From NCBI RefSeq assembly GCF_014635045.1, contig NZ_BMCF01000010.1, positions 1-64,000 on the forward strand: a stretch of DNA of 64,000 nt. The letters run 5' to 3'. A program made the position numbers and the translations under genes. This document shows, one piece after another, positions 19,862 to 29,843 of the stretch (positions are counted from its first letter, which is position 1; every line of letters begins with the position of its first letter). The notes under the pieces are model-generated. The model was not told the DNA's origin. It saw nothing but the letters and a program-made list of their open reading frames with translations, and searched no databases. Source of the stretch: Staphylococcus nepalensis (GTDB lineage: Bacteria; Bacillota; Bacilli; Staphylococcales; Staphylococcaceae).

Positions 19862-20803
19862 TTAATTTTTAAAGATATGAATCATATTTGAACTTAATTT
19901 CTTAAATTTAGTAGCAAAATTGAACTTATTTTTTAATATCATATTATCATCAGTATAACTTACTATATCACCTTTTTCAGGCGAAGTACCATTGATTAAC
20001 TTAATTTTGTAAGTTTTAGCGAATTGAGTATTACATTGGTTCATAATCTGAAAATGTACATGTGGTTCCATTGCGTTACCCGAATTACCAATTCTAGCAA
20101 TAAATTGCCCTCTCGTAACACAATCACCAACGTTAACTTTAAATGAATGTGGTTTAATATGCGCAATCATACTATATTCATTATTTGCATGTTTCATAAT
20201 AATGTAGTTACCTTCGGGATGTTTCATGTTATTTTCTCCTGGCGTTGCATCTGGTATACCATCTATGATTTTGACGACAATGCCGTCAGCAGGAGCAACA
20301 ATAATTTGGTTGTAACTATAGTAACTTTCACATAAATTAGGATTACCGTGGTAGCTACGATTTGCCTTTGTTAAAACCAAATCAAGTGCATAGCGTTGAT
20401 TTTTGTATGGATAATGATGATTGAGCAATTCATTTTCACCACCAGCGTATACAAACCAAGCATTTTGAACAGGAATCGTATAATAACATTTTGATTTTTT
20501 AATTCCTTTTATATTTTTAATTGGGGTAAGAACAAAACCAATTATTTCATTATATTTATTTAGCGTTACGCTAATTCCGGTGGCCATCTTTTCGTCAAAC
20601 CATATGTATTCCTCTCTATAATTGAGTTGAATATGTTTAAATAATTTATTTTTATATCTAATTGCGTTATACGATTTCAACAATTTTTTTAACTCATCAT
20701 AAGAAGAAACTTCTTGAAAATAATCACTAAAATGCTCATATAACCAATCAATTTCATTGTTTTCAATTTTTGCCAGAATCATTTGAGCATTTATTTGCGT
20801 CAA
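19862..20803 (-). CDS. M23 (LytM-fold) peptidase-like protein without signal peptide
   Basis: The 313-residue protein has no signal peptide or membrane segment. Residues about 110-270 form a LytM-type fold with VAPADGIVV, GNYIIMKH, YSMIAHI, GQFIARIGNSGN and the metal-binding HVHF. The first ligand motif HxxxD reads RYALD, so the expected histidine is arginine; related Bacillus proteins appear to share this, so it may mark a distinct, perhaps non-canonical, subfamily. The N-terminal 100 residues are unrecognised. The start is uncertain: a TTG at 20803 has only a weak site, and an ATG lies seven codons in. It occupies the place of the isd locus in S. aureus. Confidence 0.75.
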   Translation of the reverse strand: MTQINAQMILAKIENNEIDWLYEHFSDYFQEVSSYDELKKLLKSYNAIRYKNKLFKHIQLNYREEYIWFDEKMATGISVTLNKYNEIIGFVLTPIKNIKGIKKSKCYYTIPVQNAWFVYAGGENELLNHHYPYKNQRYALDLVLTKANRSYHGNPNLCESYYSYNQIIVAPADGIVVKIIDGIPDATPGENNMKHPEGNYIIMKHANNEYSMIAHIKPHSFKVNVGDCVTRGQFIARIGNSGNAMEPHVHFQIMNQCNTQFAKTYKIKLINGTSPEKGDIVSYTDDNMILKNKFNFATKFKKLSSNMIHIFKN

Positions 20804-20929
20804 CAGTCACACAACCTATCAATTGAATATAGTGTCTATAAGTATTAAAAAAAACGCTCAAAAATTATCAAGTGAATAATTAATGAACGATTAATTTTCG
20901 GCTATCAATAAGCCCATAAATAAATGAAA

Positions 20930-21103
20930 TTATTTAGATACTACTTCTTCACCTTTGTATGAACCACAGTTCTTACAAACGCGGTGGTTTAATTTGTACT
21001 CACCACAATTTGGGCATTCTGTCATACCAGGTACTGACATTTTGAAATGCGTACGACGTTTATTTTTTCTAGTTTTTGACGTTCTTCTTTTTGGTACTGC
21101 CAT
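20930..21103 (-). CDS. rpmF: 50S ribosomal protein L32
   Basis: A 57-residue basic protein beginning [20 protein letters not shown] and ending GEEVVSK. Four cysteines in CPNCGEY and CKNCGSY make the zinc-binding (C+) form of L32. GGAGG lies 8 bases before the ATG. It is 80 bases downstream of the DUF177 gene, the common yceD-rpmF pairing. It was located by translating the minus strand directly. Confidence 0.97.
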   Translation of the reverse strand: MAVPKRRTSKTRKNKRRTHFKMSVPGMTECPNCGEYKLNHRVCKNCGSYKGEEVVSK

Positions 21104-21183
21104 GATATATCCTCCTTATATACATACACTAATAATTGTTTTCAGACTCAATAACCTATTATACTATAAATTATTTAAATCCG

Positions 21184-21720
21184 CTATTGCTCTTCGTCAT
21201 ATAATTGTTGTAGTTTTTGAAGCCTAGGATCGATTTGCTTAGTTTCTTCTTCAGCAAGCTCAACCGCTTCTTCTTCGTCAATAACTTCCCAACCATTACC
21301 TTCACGTAACATCTGATCGCTATTATTAGCAAAAGCACGCATTGGCTTTTCTACAATAACAAGTTCTTCAGCAATATCTTTTAGATTAATCATGCCGTCT
21401 GAAGCATCATGATAATGCTCATCATCTTCTTCGTCATCACTTAAATACTCATAACCTTCTAAATCAAAAATTTCTTGTGATTTAATATCGATAGGCACTT
21501 CAACTGGCACTAATGTACGTGCGCACGCCATCGTATACGTTCCAGTAATATGCATGTCTGCAATGACTTCATTTGATTTGACAGTTAGCTCACCTTCAAC
21601 ATCAATATCAGATAGATCTATTAAATCTAATGATTTTACTAAATGATCAAAATTCACCGTTTGATTGAACTCAAATGGTTTATCTTGGAATTTTCTTAAT
21701 TGTGTTATTGACCATTTCAT
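21184..21720 (-). CDS. DUF177/YceD-family protein
   Basis: A 178-residue acidic cytoplasmic protein of the YceD family (YlbN in Bacillus), whose members are linked to 23S rRNA accumulation and typically precede rpmF, as here. The family core includes ACARTLVPVEVPI (about 86-98) and a very acidic stretch near 117-127. An AGAGGTGA site precedes the ATG. No catalytic motif is seen. It is divergent from tmcAL with a 126-base promoter region between them. Confidence 0.9.
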   Translation of the reverse strand: MKWSITQLRKFQDKPFEFNQTVNFDHLVKSLDLIDLSDIDVEGELTVKSNEVIADMHITGTYTMACARTLVPVEVPIDIKSQEIFDLEGYEYLSDDEEDDEHYHDASDGMINLKDIAEELVIVEKPMRAFANNSDQMLREGNGWEVIDEEEAVELAEEETKQIDPRLQKLQQLYDEEQ

Positions 21721-21846
21721 ATGGCTTCACCTCTAACAAGCACAAAATTTATTTTAACTTTATAGACAAAAGTTGTCAAGATTTTTTCTTAACACGGTTT
21801 AATCTGATACAATATCTATAATGAGTTCTGAAAGGGAGAATTGCAA

Positions 21847-22980
21847 ATGAAAAGCGTTGCACTAATCACTGAATATAATCCTTTCCACAATGGTCACTTA
21901 TACCATGCCCAGACATCAAAGTCAATAACCGACTCTGAAGTCTCTATTGCGATTATGAGTGGTAACTTTGTAATGAGGGGACAACCAGCTATATATAATA
22001 AATTTATTCGCACACAGATGGCGTTAAACGTTGTAGATTTAGTAATTGAATTACCTGCCCTTGCTGCACTATCAGCTGGCCAATATTTTGCAACGTCAGC
22101 TGTTCAAATTGCAGATTATGTTGATGCAGATCACCTATCTTTTGGAAGCGAATCAGGAGACATAGATTCATTTAATGCGTTTTTACGAGATATCAATCAA
22201 GTTGAACAATCTTCCCTGTTTCTTAAAAAGATAAAAGAAGGTAAGAGTTATCCTAGGATATTAAGTGAACTTGTAAATGATAATACGCTGTTATCTTCCC
22301 CAAATAATACTTTAGGCATTTCTTACATGCGCGCAATTCAAAAGATTGCACCTCATATTAAAGCTTGGACAATTTCAAGAGAAAACAGCCATCATCATGA
22401 TCAAGATATCTCAAATTTAAATTTTGCTAGTGGTACGTCAATTCGTAATGCAATACAAGCATATGACGAACAATGGAAACATGTCGTCCCTCATTCAATA
22501 CACCATCTTTATCAAGAACCACACACATCTGTTGACGATACATTTCCATATATTAAATATGCGATTTTAAGTCATACCGCAGGCTCCTTAAAAAACATCT
22601 ATACCATGAGCGAGGGCCTAGAAAATCGAATATTAGAAAAAATTAAACATGCCACATCATTTGAACATTTGATGTCATTAATAAAAACAAAACGTTATAC
22701 ATATACGCATATCCAGCGCTTATTAATGAATATCTTACTCAATTTTCAAAAACAACATCAATTCGATACCATTTCTGCTGTCCGCGTTTTAGGCATGTCT
22801 CAAAAAGGACAACACTATTTAAAATACTTAAAACAAAAATTTCCAAATCGTAATTATATAACGCAAATAAACCAACAAAATGCGCGTTTATTTGAACAAG
22901 AAATACATACTACTGAAATTTATAATTTGCTTTCTCATCGACCAGAAACAGATTTCAACACCCCAGTGATACGTATTTAA
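21847..22980 (+). CDS. tmcAL: tRNA(Met) cytidine acetate ligase
   Basis: Forms N4-acetylcytidine at the wobble base of elongator tRNA-Met from acetate and ATP. The 377-residue protein starts MKSVALITEYNPFHNGH, with the HIGH-like nucleotide-binding motif NPFHNGHLYH, followed by SGNFVMRGQPA and a SSPNNTLGISYM segment near 157-168. I choose the ATG at 21847 because AGGGAG is eight bases ahead; a TTG six bases upstream is only two bases from that site. Formerly annotated as YlbM, a nucleotidyltransferase. Confidence 0.94.
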   Translation: MKSVALITEYNPFHNGHLYHAQTSKSITDSEVSIAIMSGNFVMRGQPAIYNKFIRTQMALNVVDLVIELPALAALSAGQYFATSAVQIADYVDADHLSFGSESGDIDSFNAFLRDINQVEQSSLFLKKIKEGKSYPRILSELVNDNTLLSSPNNTLGISYMRAIQKIAPHIKAWTISRENSHHHDQDISNLNFASGTSIRNAIQAYDEQWKHVVPHSIHHLYQEPHTSVDDTFPYIKYAILSHTAGSLKNIYTMSEGLENRILEKIKHATSFEHLMSLIKTKRYTYTHIQRLLMNILLNFQKQHQFDTISAVRVLGMSQKGQHYLKYLKQKFPNRNYITQINQQNARLFEQEIHTTEIYNLLSHRPETDFNTPVIRI

Positions 22981-23236
22981 AATTAAGCTAACAACACTAT
23001 GAAACGATTAAGTGTTCATACGTTCGTCGTTTTTTTAATATATTATAAAAAAAGGGAGATTTTATATAAAAACCAGAACAAGAGAGATGTCACATTTTCG
23101 GAAACAATTCCATATCTCCGAAATACTAATAACTTAAAAACACAATATATCAAGCGCTTACATTAAATGTCGTCTTTATAGAAATTGATATAAATACACG
23201 TTTTGGTTTAATCGAAGATATTGCTAATGTCAACAA
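22981..23236. other. Intergenic stretch, convergent tmcAL and mepB-like gene
   Basis: It contains a weak hairpin with a TTTTTTT run at about 23001-23038 on the plus strand that could end tmcAL. Otherwise the stretch is AT-rich with no supported gene. Confidence 0.5.
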
Positions 23237-23761
23237 TTATTCTAAATATTTATTTACGTTTTGTGCCTTTATTTCTTGTTCACTTAATCCATCAGATAAG
23301 TCAATAAAATATTGACTTTGCCATTTTTGGGTTAACGTTGCAGCCTTATTTAAATTAGTTTCCCAATCTGGATATACACGAAAGGCCATTTTACCTATAG
23401 AATAATCAGTACGAATAATACTTTTTTTCGCAAGGATCTCTTTCGAAAAAATAAATTGTCCTTTTTGATTTCCATCTAATATATTAACGATTAATTTATC
23501 TTTCATTTCATAAAAATCGAAAGGTTCGTTTTCATATTCGCTATTTTTATGCCAGACTGCCACAAAATAACCGCTTTTTTTTGGTGTTTTTTTAGCCATT
23601 CTACTTTTAAATGAAACGCGGTTAAATATAAAGTTAAAGCTTTCATAGCTTTGATTCCATTCTTCTAATTCTACCTCATCTAGAGAAAGTCGAGGTAGAA
23701 TTTCACTTATCTTTTTAAATGTGAAATACGAATTATAATTCGAAATGATATTGTTCGTAAT
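23237..23761 (-). CDS. MepB-family protein, with a probable non-standard ATT start
   Basis: MepB-like protein of unknown function (in S. aureus mepB follows mepRA). Conserved family segments are AKKTPKK, GQFIFSKEIL, FRVYPDWETNLNKAA and TQKWQSQYFIDLSD. The first ATG (23599) gives only 120 residues and cuts the family's N-terminal part. The same frame stays open upstream for 54 more codons of MepB-like sequence (TFKKISEILPRLSLDEVELE and so on), and contains no ATG, GTG or TTG. A strong AAGGGGGAG site lies seven bases before an ATT at 23761, which gives 174 residues. Either ATT is used, or the original start codon was lost and the gene is impaired. Confidence 0.7.
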   Translation of the reverse strand: MTNNIISNYNSYFTFKKISEILPRLSLDEVELEEWNQSYESFNFIFNRVSFKSRMAKKTPKKSGYFVAVWHKNSEYENEPFDFYEMKDKLIVNILDGNQKGQFIFSKEILAKKSIIRTDYSIGKMAFRVYPDWETNLNKAATLTQKWQSQYFIDLSDGLSEQEIKAQNVNKYLE

Positions 23762-23944
23762 AGTTCGTCTCCCCCTTGTTTTACGGTTACGCCAAATTGC
23801 GTGTTTCTATATCAAAGTATAAGGAACAAAGCCAAATTACCATGTTACGCGTCACATTTCATTATACTCCAGACATTAACATTTTGTTTCAAAAGCTAAT
23901 TTACAAATGCTTTCTATAAAATGATTATTAGACAGACTATATTT

Positions 23945-23976
23945 AAAGCTGAGACATACTTTTACGCCCCAGCTTT
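23945..23976 (-). terminator. Terminator of rsmD-coaD
   Basis: AAAAGCTGGGG pairs with the GTCTCAGCTTT side on the minus strand, immediately after the coaD stop. The core matches the trxA terminator. Confidence 0.65.
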
Positions 23977-23979
23977 TCA

Positions 23980-25009
<1,030 letters not shown>

Positions 25010-25076
25010 TTTACAAACACTTCCATTCTAGATTTTATTTTTATATAATACATATTGCATGATAAGGAGGAGCAAG

Positions 25077-25466
25077 ATGAAACAATCATTTATAAAATTA
25101 GGTGAAGGTCTTACAGATTTATTTGAATTTATAACACTTATTGAATATAACCATACACGGATAGATTATATTGTCTATTTTCATACCCCTACTTTTGATA
25201 AAAAATTATCTTCAGTCGCTATTATTATGAAACCAACGAGCGACAAACATTTTCAAGCTATGTATATTATGGTAAATGCATTAAAATATCCATATCCTGA
25301 GCCTAACAAAAAGTTCGATATGATTAACAAACAAGCAGCACAATTTAATCTTGAGATAAAAGAAATTGATGTACAACCACCTGAAAGATTTCACTCTCAT
25401 AGTATTTATTTCAATTATTTAATCAGTGTATTAAGAATAGAAAGATGGATTCCTCCACTAGAATAA
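25077..25466 (+). CDS. Conserved protein of unknown function (DUF7147-like)
   Basis: A 129-residue cytoplasmic protein conserved in this place in Bacilli, between rsmD and ylbG. No catalytic motif is recognised; it has alternating strand/helix character and a C-terminal half with VQPPERFHSHSIYFNYLI. I choose the ATG at 25077, six bases after AAGGAGG; the ATG at 25059 lies before that site. Confidence 0.85.
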   Translation: MKQSFIKLGEGLTDLFEFITLIEYNHTRIDYIVYFHTPTFDKKLSSVAIIMKPTSDKHFQAMYIMVNALKYPYPEPNKKFDMINKQAAQFNLEIKEIDVQPPERFHSHSIYFNYLISVLRIERWIPPLE

Positions 25467-25470
25467 TAGT

Positions 25471-25526
25471 AAACAAAACAAAGTCACCTTACTGGTTCTT
25501 AAACCTATTGTGACTTTGTTTTGTTT
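25471..25526. terminator. Bidirectional terminator
   Basis: AAACAAAACAAAGTCAC pairs with GTGACTTTGTTTTGTTT across a 23-base loop, between two convergent genes. Both flanks can give a U tail. Confidence 0.75.
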
Positions 25527-25559
25527 ATAAAATAATTCAATTAATTTAATAACTTATTC

Positions 25560-25811
25560 TTATGTAAATTCATGTTGTTCTTTTGGGTATTCTTTTTTTA
25601 AATACTTATAAGGAGAGCCAACAATATTTTTAACATATTTTAATTTCATTAGTTTGTCTACAATACTATCAGCTTCTTCTTCATTTATATACATAATAAC
25701 ATAACGTTGTTGTTTATTTGTACTTACAATATGGCCAAATTTTCTAATTTGGCGTTCATGTTTCATATGTTTTAAATATATGATTAAACTTGTTCTAGAT
25801 ACAATATCCAT
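25560..25811 (-). CDS. ylbG: YlbG family protein (DUF2129)
   Basis: Small cytoplasmic protein of 83 residues, beginning [20 protein letters not shown], of unknown function, conserved in Bacilli beside ylbF and rsmD. The ATG at 25811 is preceded by TGGAGTG at five bases and matches homologues; the upstream in-frame extension has no site. The C-terminal [15 protein letters not shown] is the most conserved family stretch. Confidence 0.9.
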   Translation of the reverse strand: MDIVSRTSLIIYLKHMKHERQIRKFGHIVSTNKQQRYVIMYINEEEADSIVDKLMKLKYVKNIVGSPYKYLKKEYPKEQHEFT

Positions 25812-25939
25812 ATTATCACTCCATCTATTAGCCACTTTATAATATCACGACTAATTCAATTAATAAATAACAATTATTTTGAAGTAAAGCTAACATTTGC
25901 TATATTACTTAATATACTTAAACCAAGGAGGATTTGCGC

Positions 25940-26857
25940 ATGACAACATTTAATAAATTAATTAAAGGTGCGTTTTTAGCTACAGTTGGTTTAGTCGGCA
26001 GTGCTATTTTCGTTTCTAAATATAAAGGTATGCCAAATAATCAGGCAGTCCCTTCCTTCTTCTCTAAACCGGCGCCTTATATATTTGCGCATCGTGGTGG
26101 CATGGCAGTTATGCCAGAACATACCAAACTTGCATTTGATAACGCGATTAACCATAAAATTGATGGATTTGAAATTGATGTTAGATTAACCAAAGATCAA
26201 CAACTGATCGTTTTTCATGATGCAGAAATTGATCGTACTACAAATGGTTCAGGAAAAGTAGCAGAACATACTTTAGATGAGTTAAAACAATTGGATGCTG
26301 GTTACCATTTTACAGATGTGAATGGTTTAAAGCCCTATCGTAATCATTTAAGTGCCAAGGTCTTAACATTTGATGAGTTGCTAAAATCATATCCAAACTC
26401 ACTCGTCAATGTAGACCTTAAAGATATGCCACAAAGTAGCGAAGGCAAGCTTGTACCTCACATCATTTATGACATAATTGTTAGAAATAATGCGCAAAAT
26501 CGTGTTTTAGTTACTAGTTTTCATAGTGAACAAGTGAAACGTTTTAAAAAAGGAAGTAACGACACAATTGCTATAGGTGCAAGCCAAAATGAAGTTGCTG
26601 AAGGTTTCTTAAAATTCAGTTTAGGTCTTGGTAATATGTTCCAACCACAAGCCCATACCTTCCAAATGCCAGTCACATTCAAAGGTATCAAATTGACTTC
26701 TCCTAAATTTATTAGCTGGTTAAATGAACGAAATATTGTACCTGGATATTATGGCATTAACAATTTAGATTTAATGAATGATTTAATCGTAAACGGCGCT
26801 CACACTTTAGTCACTGACAGACCGGATTTAGCAGAACGTTTTAAAAACACATACTAA
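25940..26857 (+). CDS. Glycerophosphodiester phosphodiesterase, membrane-anchored
   Basis: Hydrolyses glycerophosphodiesters to glycerol-3-phosphate and an alcohol. Of 305 residues, the first 25 form a basic start plus a hydrophobic anchor (LIKGAFLATVGLVGSAIFV), so the enzyme probably faces outward. The GDPD barrel carries AHRGG (51-55) and PEHTKLAF, GFEIDVRLTKD and FHD, the catalytic and Ca/Mg ligands. AAGGAGG lies eight bases before the ATG at 25940. It is monocistronic, between hairpin terminators. It is not the secreted GlpQ of the glp regulon as far as I can tell. Confidence 0.92.
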   Translation: MTTFNKLIKGAFLATVGLVGSAIFVSKYKGMPNNQAVPSFFSKPAPYIFAHRGGMAVMPEHTKLAFDNAINHKIDGFEIDVRLTKDQQLIVFHDAEIDRTTNGSGKVAEHTLDELKQLDAGYHFTDVNGLKPYRNHLSAKVLTFDELLKSYPNSLVNVDLKDMPQSSEGKLVPHIIYDIIVRNNAQNRVLVTSFHSEQVKRFKKGSNDTIAIGASQNEVAEGFLKFSLGLGNMFQPQAHTFQMPVTFKGIKLTSPKFISWLNERNIVPGYYGINNLDLMNDLIVNGAHTLVTDRPDLAERFKNTY

Positions 26858-26870
26858 AATAAATTATATA

Positions 26871-26904
26871 AAAGCTGGGTTACCTGTTTGGTTTCCCAGC
26901 TTTT
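26871..26904. terminator. Bidirectional terminator
   Basis: AAAGCTGGG and CCCAGCTTT pair, with A and T runs on either side, between the convergent phosphodiesterase gene and ylbF. Confidence 0.75.
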
Positions 26905-26936
26905 ATCGTCATTAATAGATACACAATGTCTTACGT

Positions 26937-27371
26937 TTACAAAGAACAGCTACAAGAACCACCTGTAGCACAACCACTCGCATCTTTTTGGAAAAACGGA
27001 TTTCCTGTTTCAATTTTTACATTTTCAGATACTGCATACGCAATTTTAACGATGACTTCATCAATTAAATCTTGTAACGCTACTTCTTTTTGTTTATAGT
27101 CCATAACGACTGGCAACATTTCATAAGCACGTTTACGTTTACGTGTTTCTAACATAACTTTTTGATAGTCCGGATGATATTTCCCAAACCTCATAATTTC
27201 ATCGTATGCTTCTTTTGATTTTAAAAAAGCTTGGTATAGTAAATGAGCCTCATCATTTTCCATTAAATACTTCTCAGCTAATTTGAATGCTTGATATAAA
27301 CGTGAGTCAAGTATTTTATCACTTAAACTCTCGATATCATCAAGTACAGTCAATGTTTCTTCTGTTATCAT
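26937..27371 (-). CDS. ylbF: YlbF family regulator
   Basis: Helical protein of 144 residues of the YlbF/YmcA family. In B. subtilis YlbF, YmcA and YaaT form a complex that carries Fe-S clusters and directs RNase Y; the same role here is an inference. The C-terminus is cysteine-rich (CATGGSCSCSL, with four cysteines counting the upstream GC), consistent with metal-cluster binding. AAGGAG precedes the ATG. It follows the CAP-domain gene by 11 bases. Confidence 0.9.
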   Translation of the reverse strand: MITEETLTVLDDIESLSDKILDSRLYQAFKLAEKYLMENDEAHLLYQAFLKSKEAYDEIMRFGKYHPDYQKVMLETRKRKRAYEMLPVVMDYKQKEVALQDLIDEVIVKIAYAVSENVKIETGNPFFQKDASGCATGGSCSCSL

Positions 27372-27382
27372 AGTGACACTCC

Positions 27383-28432
27383 TTACTTATCTTCAATGAA
27401 AATAATCGTATAGTAACCATTAGATACTTCGCCGCCCATTTCATTGTATTTGGAATTTAACATTCTCGATCTATGAATATCTGAATTTAACCAACTGTGA
27501 ATTAATGTTGGCACTTCATTGAAATCATAACCAACATTTTGACTTGTCGAAACGAAAGATATATTTTGTTCATCAAGTTTCTGTTTTAATGCTTCTTCTG
27601 TAAATTCTACACTATCAGTGTCGATTGCTTCGTACAAGTTATATGAAGCAATATGTGCTAAATCATTATTAACTTTTAAAGTTTTTGCATCTTTTAATGC
27701 TCTCATTTCATTTGTTATTTCATATAATGTCATCAATTGATTAGCATTTTGTTCATAAGGTATTTCTTTATAATTATTTTTCACTTTTTTATCTTCTTTT
27801 GCAGTGATCATTTGGTATGGTTTAAACGCCATTAATGCCTCACTATCTAAATAGCGTACACCGACAATTTCATTGTCTTGTTGGTCAATATAGATTTGAG
27901 CATAAACGTCATTAAATTTGATAAGCGTCTGTGTTTTCATATCTGCATCAGAAAGCTCTAATTCATATGCTTTGCCATCTACTTTGATTGTTGGTTCTGG
28001 ATTTATACTGAATTTTTCAAATACATTAGAAGCTTTGTCTCCAATTTCCACTGGATTAACGCTAGCGTTTTTACCAGTTGCATAAACAGATTTTATTTTG
28101 TTTTTTCTAGTCGTCACCAGATAATATTGATCTTTTTGTTTAAATACGTAGTTTTTAAAACCTTTTTTATATGAATAAACCCTATCTGCTTGTCCATATT
28201 TGTCAGTTAAACTATGTAAATCTTGTCCCACCCATGTACCTACACCTTTTTCAAGTTTTGGATTTTCACTTGTCGTTTTTTGCTTTTGAAAATCTTTATT
28301 TTGAGTTGTTTTTGGCGTGTCCTTATTCGGATTTTCCAAAACATCAAATTTTAAACGCGGTGAGTAAAATAAATAAATTATAAAACAAATTAATAACAAT
28401 ACACCAATAACTTTAATTATTAGTTTTTTCAT
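27383..28432 (-). CDS. CAP-domain (SCP/PR-1-like) protein with CAP-associated N-terminal domain
   Basis: A 349-residue extracytoplasmic protein related to Bacillus YlbC. Residues 5-25 form a signal-anchor (IIKVIGVLLLICFIIYLFY), then a Lys/Thr-rich linker, a CAP-associated domain (about 60-205, starting GVGTWVGQDLHSL) and a CAP domain (about 230-349, with NEMRALKDAKTLKVNNDLA and HSWLNSDIHRSRMLNSKYNEMGGEV). The biochemical role is unknown. GGATGAG lies just ahead of the ATG. It is probably cotranscribed with ylbF. Confidence 0.9.
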   Translation of the reverse strand: MKKLIIKVIGVLLLICFIIYLFYSPRLKFDVLENPNKDTPKTTQNKDFQKQKTTSENPKLEKGVGTWVGQDLHSLTDKYGQADRVYSYKKGFKNYVFKQKDQYYLVTTRKNKIKSVYATGKNASVNPVEIGDKASNVFEKFSINPEPTIKVDGKAYELELSDADMKTQTLIKFNDVYAQIYIDQQDNEIVGVRYLDSEALMAFKPYQMITAKEDKKVKNNYKEIPYEQNANQLMTLYEITNEMRALKDAKTLKVNNDLAHIASYNLYEAIDTDSVEFTEEALKQKLDEQNISFVSTSQNVGYDFNEVPTLIHSWLNSDIHRSRMLNSKYNEMGGEVSNGYYTIIFIEDK

Positions 28433-28613
28433 CGCTCATCCACCTATAGTATTCTTTGGTTCATTGTACATGTTTATGATTGATTCAAGCAAGGCATCTC
28501 CATAAATTTCTCCTTTTGTAATAATCTCTTTACAATGAATTGAACCAACTTTCAATATTTAGGTATTAAATGATACACAACCAAACCTTAGGTGTAGTGC
28601 TCACTAAGGAGCG

Positions 28614-28902
28614 ATGCATATATCAATGACTCGTATATATGGGGCAAAAAATAACTTAAAAAACATTTCAGTAGGTGTTCCTATTATTTTAGCTTGCTTT
28701 GATCATTTAATTGGGTAAAATAATACTGTAGTTATTACTGAACATAATTTAATAATGATGACTAAACCAGATTGGATTATTGTTATTGGGCTATATTCAG
28801 GCCATAAGGGCGGTGAATTACTATATCAAGGTAATTCCTTATGGTTTATTAAGTATCGATGACTCTTTAACTGCTAAGCGTTTAAAACGGTATTTATCTT
28901 AA
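28614..28902 (+). pseudogene. Relic of a UvrA-like ABC ATPase gene
   Basis: A good AAGGAG site and an ATG at 28614 open a frame reading RIYGAKNNLKNISVGVP, the start of UvrA-type ATPases, then hit a stop at 28717-28719. Directly after comes a C-terminal piece: NTVVITEHNLIMMTKPDWIIVIGLYSG and HKGGELLYQG, the UvrA-family end motif (EHNL...DWII.IG..GG..GG). A one-base shift near 28838 then restores a frame ending LTAKRLKRYLS and a stop at 28902. The middle, with both Walker A sites, is gone. It resembles UvrA paralogues rather than uvrA itself. It is not functional. Confidence 0.75.
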
Positions 28903-29054
28903 GGGGTTATTGACACTCATTATTTCTGTTTTGTATGAAGGATTACTATCCTTTAACCCGTCTTACCAACACCTTTTATGAGAATAAAATATTAACTAAA
29001 TTGAAACTGACGCCTTAAGTTAATGTTCAAATAAAATCTCATAACCTAAAAAAA

Positions 29055-29080
29055 GCCGAGACATCAATGATGTCTCGGCC
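29055..29080 (-). terminator. Terminator downstream of ctaM
   Basis: GCCGAGACATCA pairs with TGATGTCTCGGC, followed by TTTTTTT on the minus strand. It is the first good terminator after ctaB-ctaM, about 280 bases past the ctaM stop. Confidence 0.75.
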
Positions 29081-29238
29081 ACAAATATGGTATATACAAT
29101 AAAGAACTAGTAATACTTATCCAAGTATTTAACTCGTGTAATAATTTTAATGCTAATGAGACTTATATATAATCTCGTGCCAGATAACCTTTTAGCCTAA
29201 GCTCTGCACTTTTAACCATACTTGTATTTATCAGAGTA

Positions 29239-29278
29239 GGATAACAAAATTATTCTAGAAAAGTATGATTTCTATCCT
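29239..29278 (-). repeat. Dispersed intergenic hairpin repeat (copy 1)
   Basis: On the minus strand AGGATAGAAATCATACTTTT leads into an AT-rich middle and closes with TTATCCT. It resembles the copy at 42695-42741 and an intergenic repeat I recall from S. aureus. No coding potential is seen in 29081-29357. Confidence 0.45.
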
Positions 29279-29357
29279 GTCCCCTCTTATTATGAGTATG
29301 GATGACTAAGTCCAAACTCTTTTATTCCCGAATAACTAACGCTTAATATAGTATGCT

Positions 29358-29819
29358 TTATAACCCAAAAGTTGCTTTAAGTAACGACGTTGTTTCTCCG
29401 CCTGGATATAAAACGTAAAGTAGCATATATACCGCTACACCAGTGATTGCGGTGAAAAACCAAATAATTGATGCAATTGGTCCTACAAATCTATGAATTT
29501 TAAATTTCTCTTTGAAAGCAGTTATAATTTGTACAAGACCCAAGATACCACCAATTGTGGCCAAATTAATATGGAAGATTAAAAAGATTGTATAATAAAT
29601 CTTAATAGAATCTGGACCACCAAAAGCAGTATTCCCAATAAATATTGTTCTTGAAGCATAGATAATAAAGAACGCAAGTGCAAAAAAAGCTGCCGTTAAC
29701 ATCACTTTTTTATGGCTTTCGATTTTTCTCTTCCAAATTTTACGCCATCCTATTGCAACAAGGATCGCACTAATAACTATAAAACTTGTGCTGATTGTAG
29801 GTAAGATTGGTAAATTCAT
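29358..29819 (-). CDS. ctaM: CtaM, cytochrome aa3 quinol oxidase assembly factor (DUF420)
   Basis: Integral membrane protein of 153 residues with four to five hydrophobic segments. S. aureus CtaM is needed for activity of the haem A-containing QoxABCD oxidase, and the gene follows ctaB as here. I start at the ATG at 29819 (MNLPILPTIS), nine bases after an AAGG site; the ATG three codons upstream lies inside the site. DUF420 histidines are visible in ESHKKVML, FHINLA and KIHRFVGP. Confidence 0.88.
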   Translation of the reverse strand: MNLPILPTISTSFIVISAILVAIGWRKIWKRKIESHKKVMLTAAFFALAFFIIYASRTIFIGNTAFGGPDSIKIYYTIFLIFHINLATIGGILGLVQIITAFKEKFKIHRFVGPIASIIWFFTAITGVAVYMLLYVLYPGGETTSLLKATFGL

Positions 29820-29843
29820 ACATTCCATCCTTATTTTTATTTA

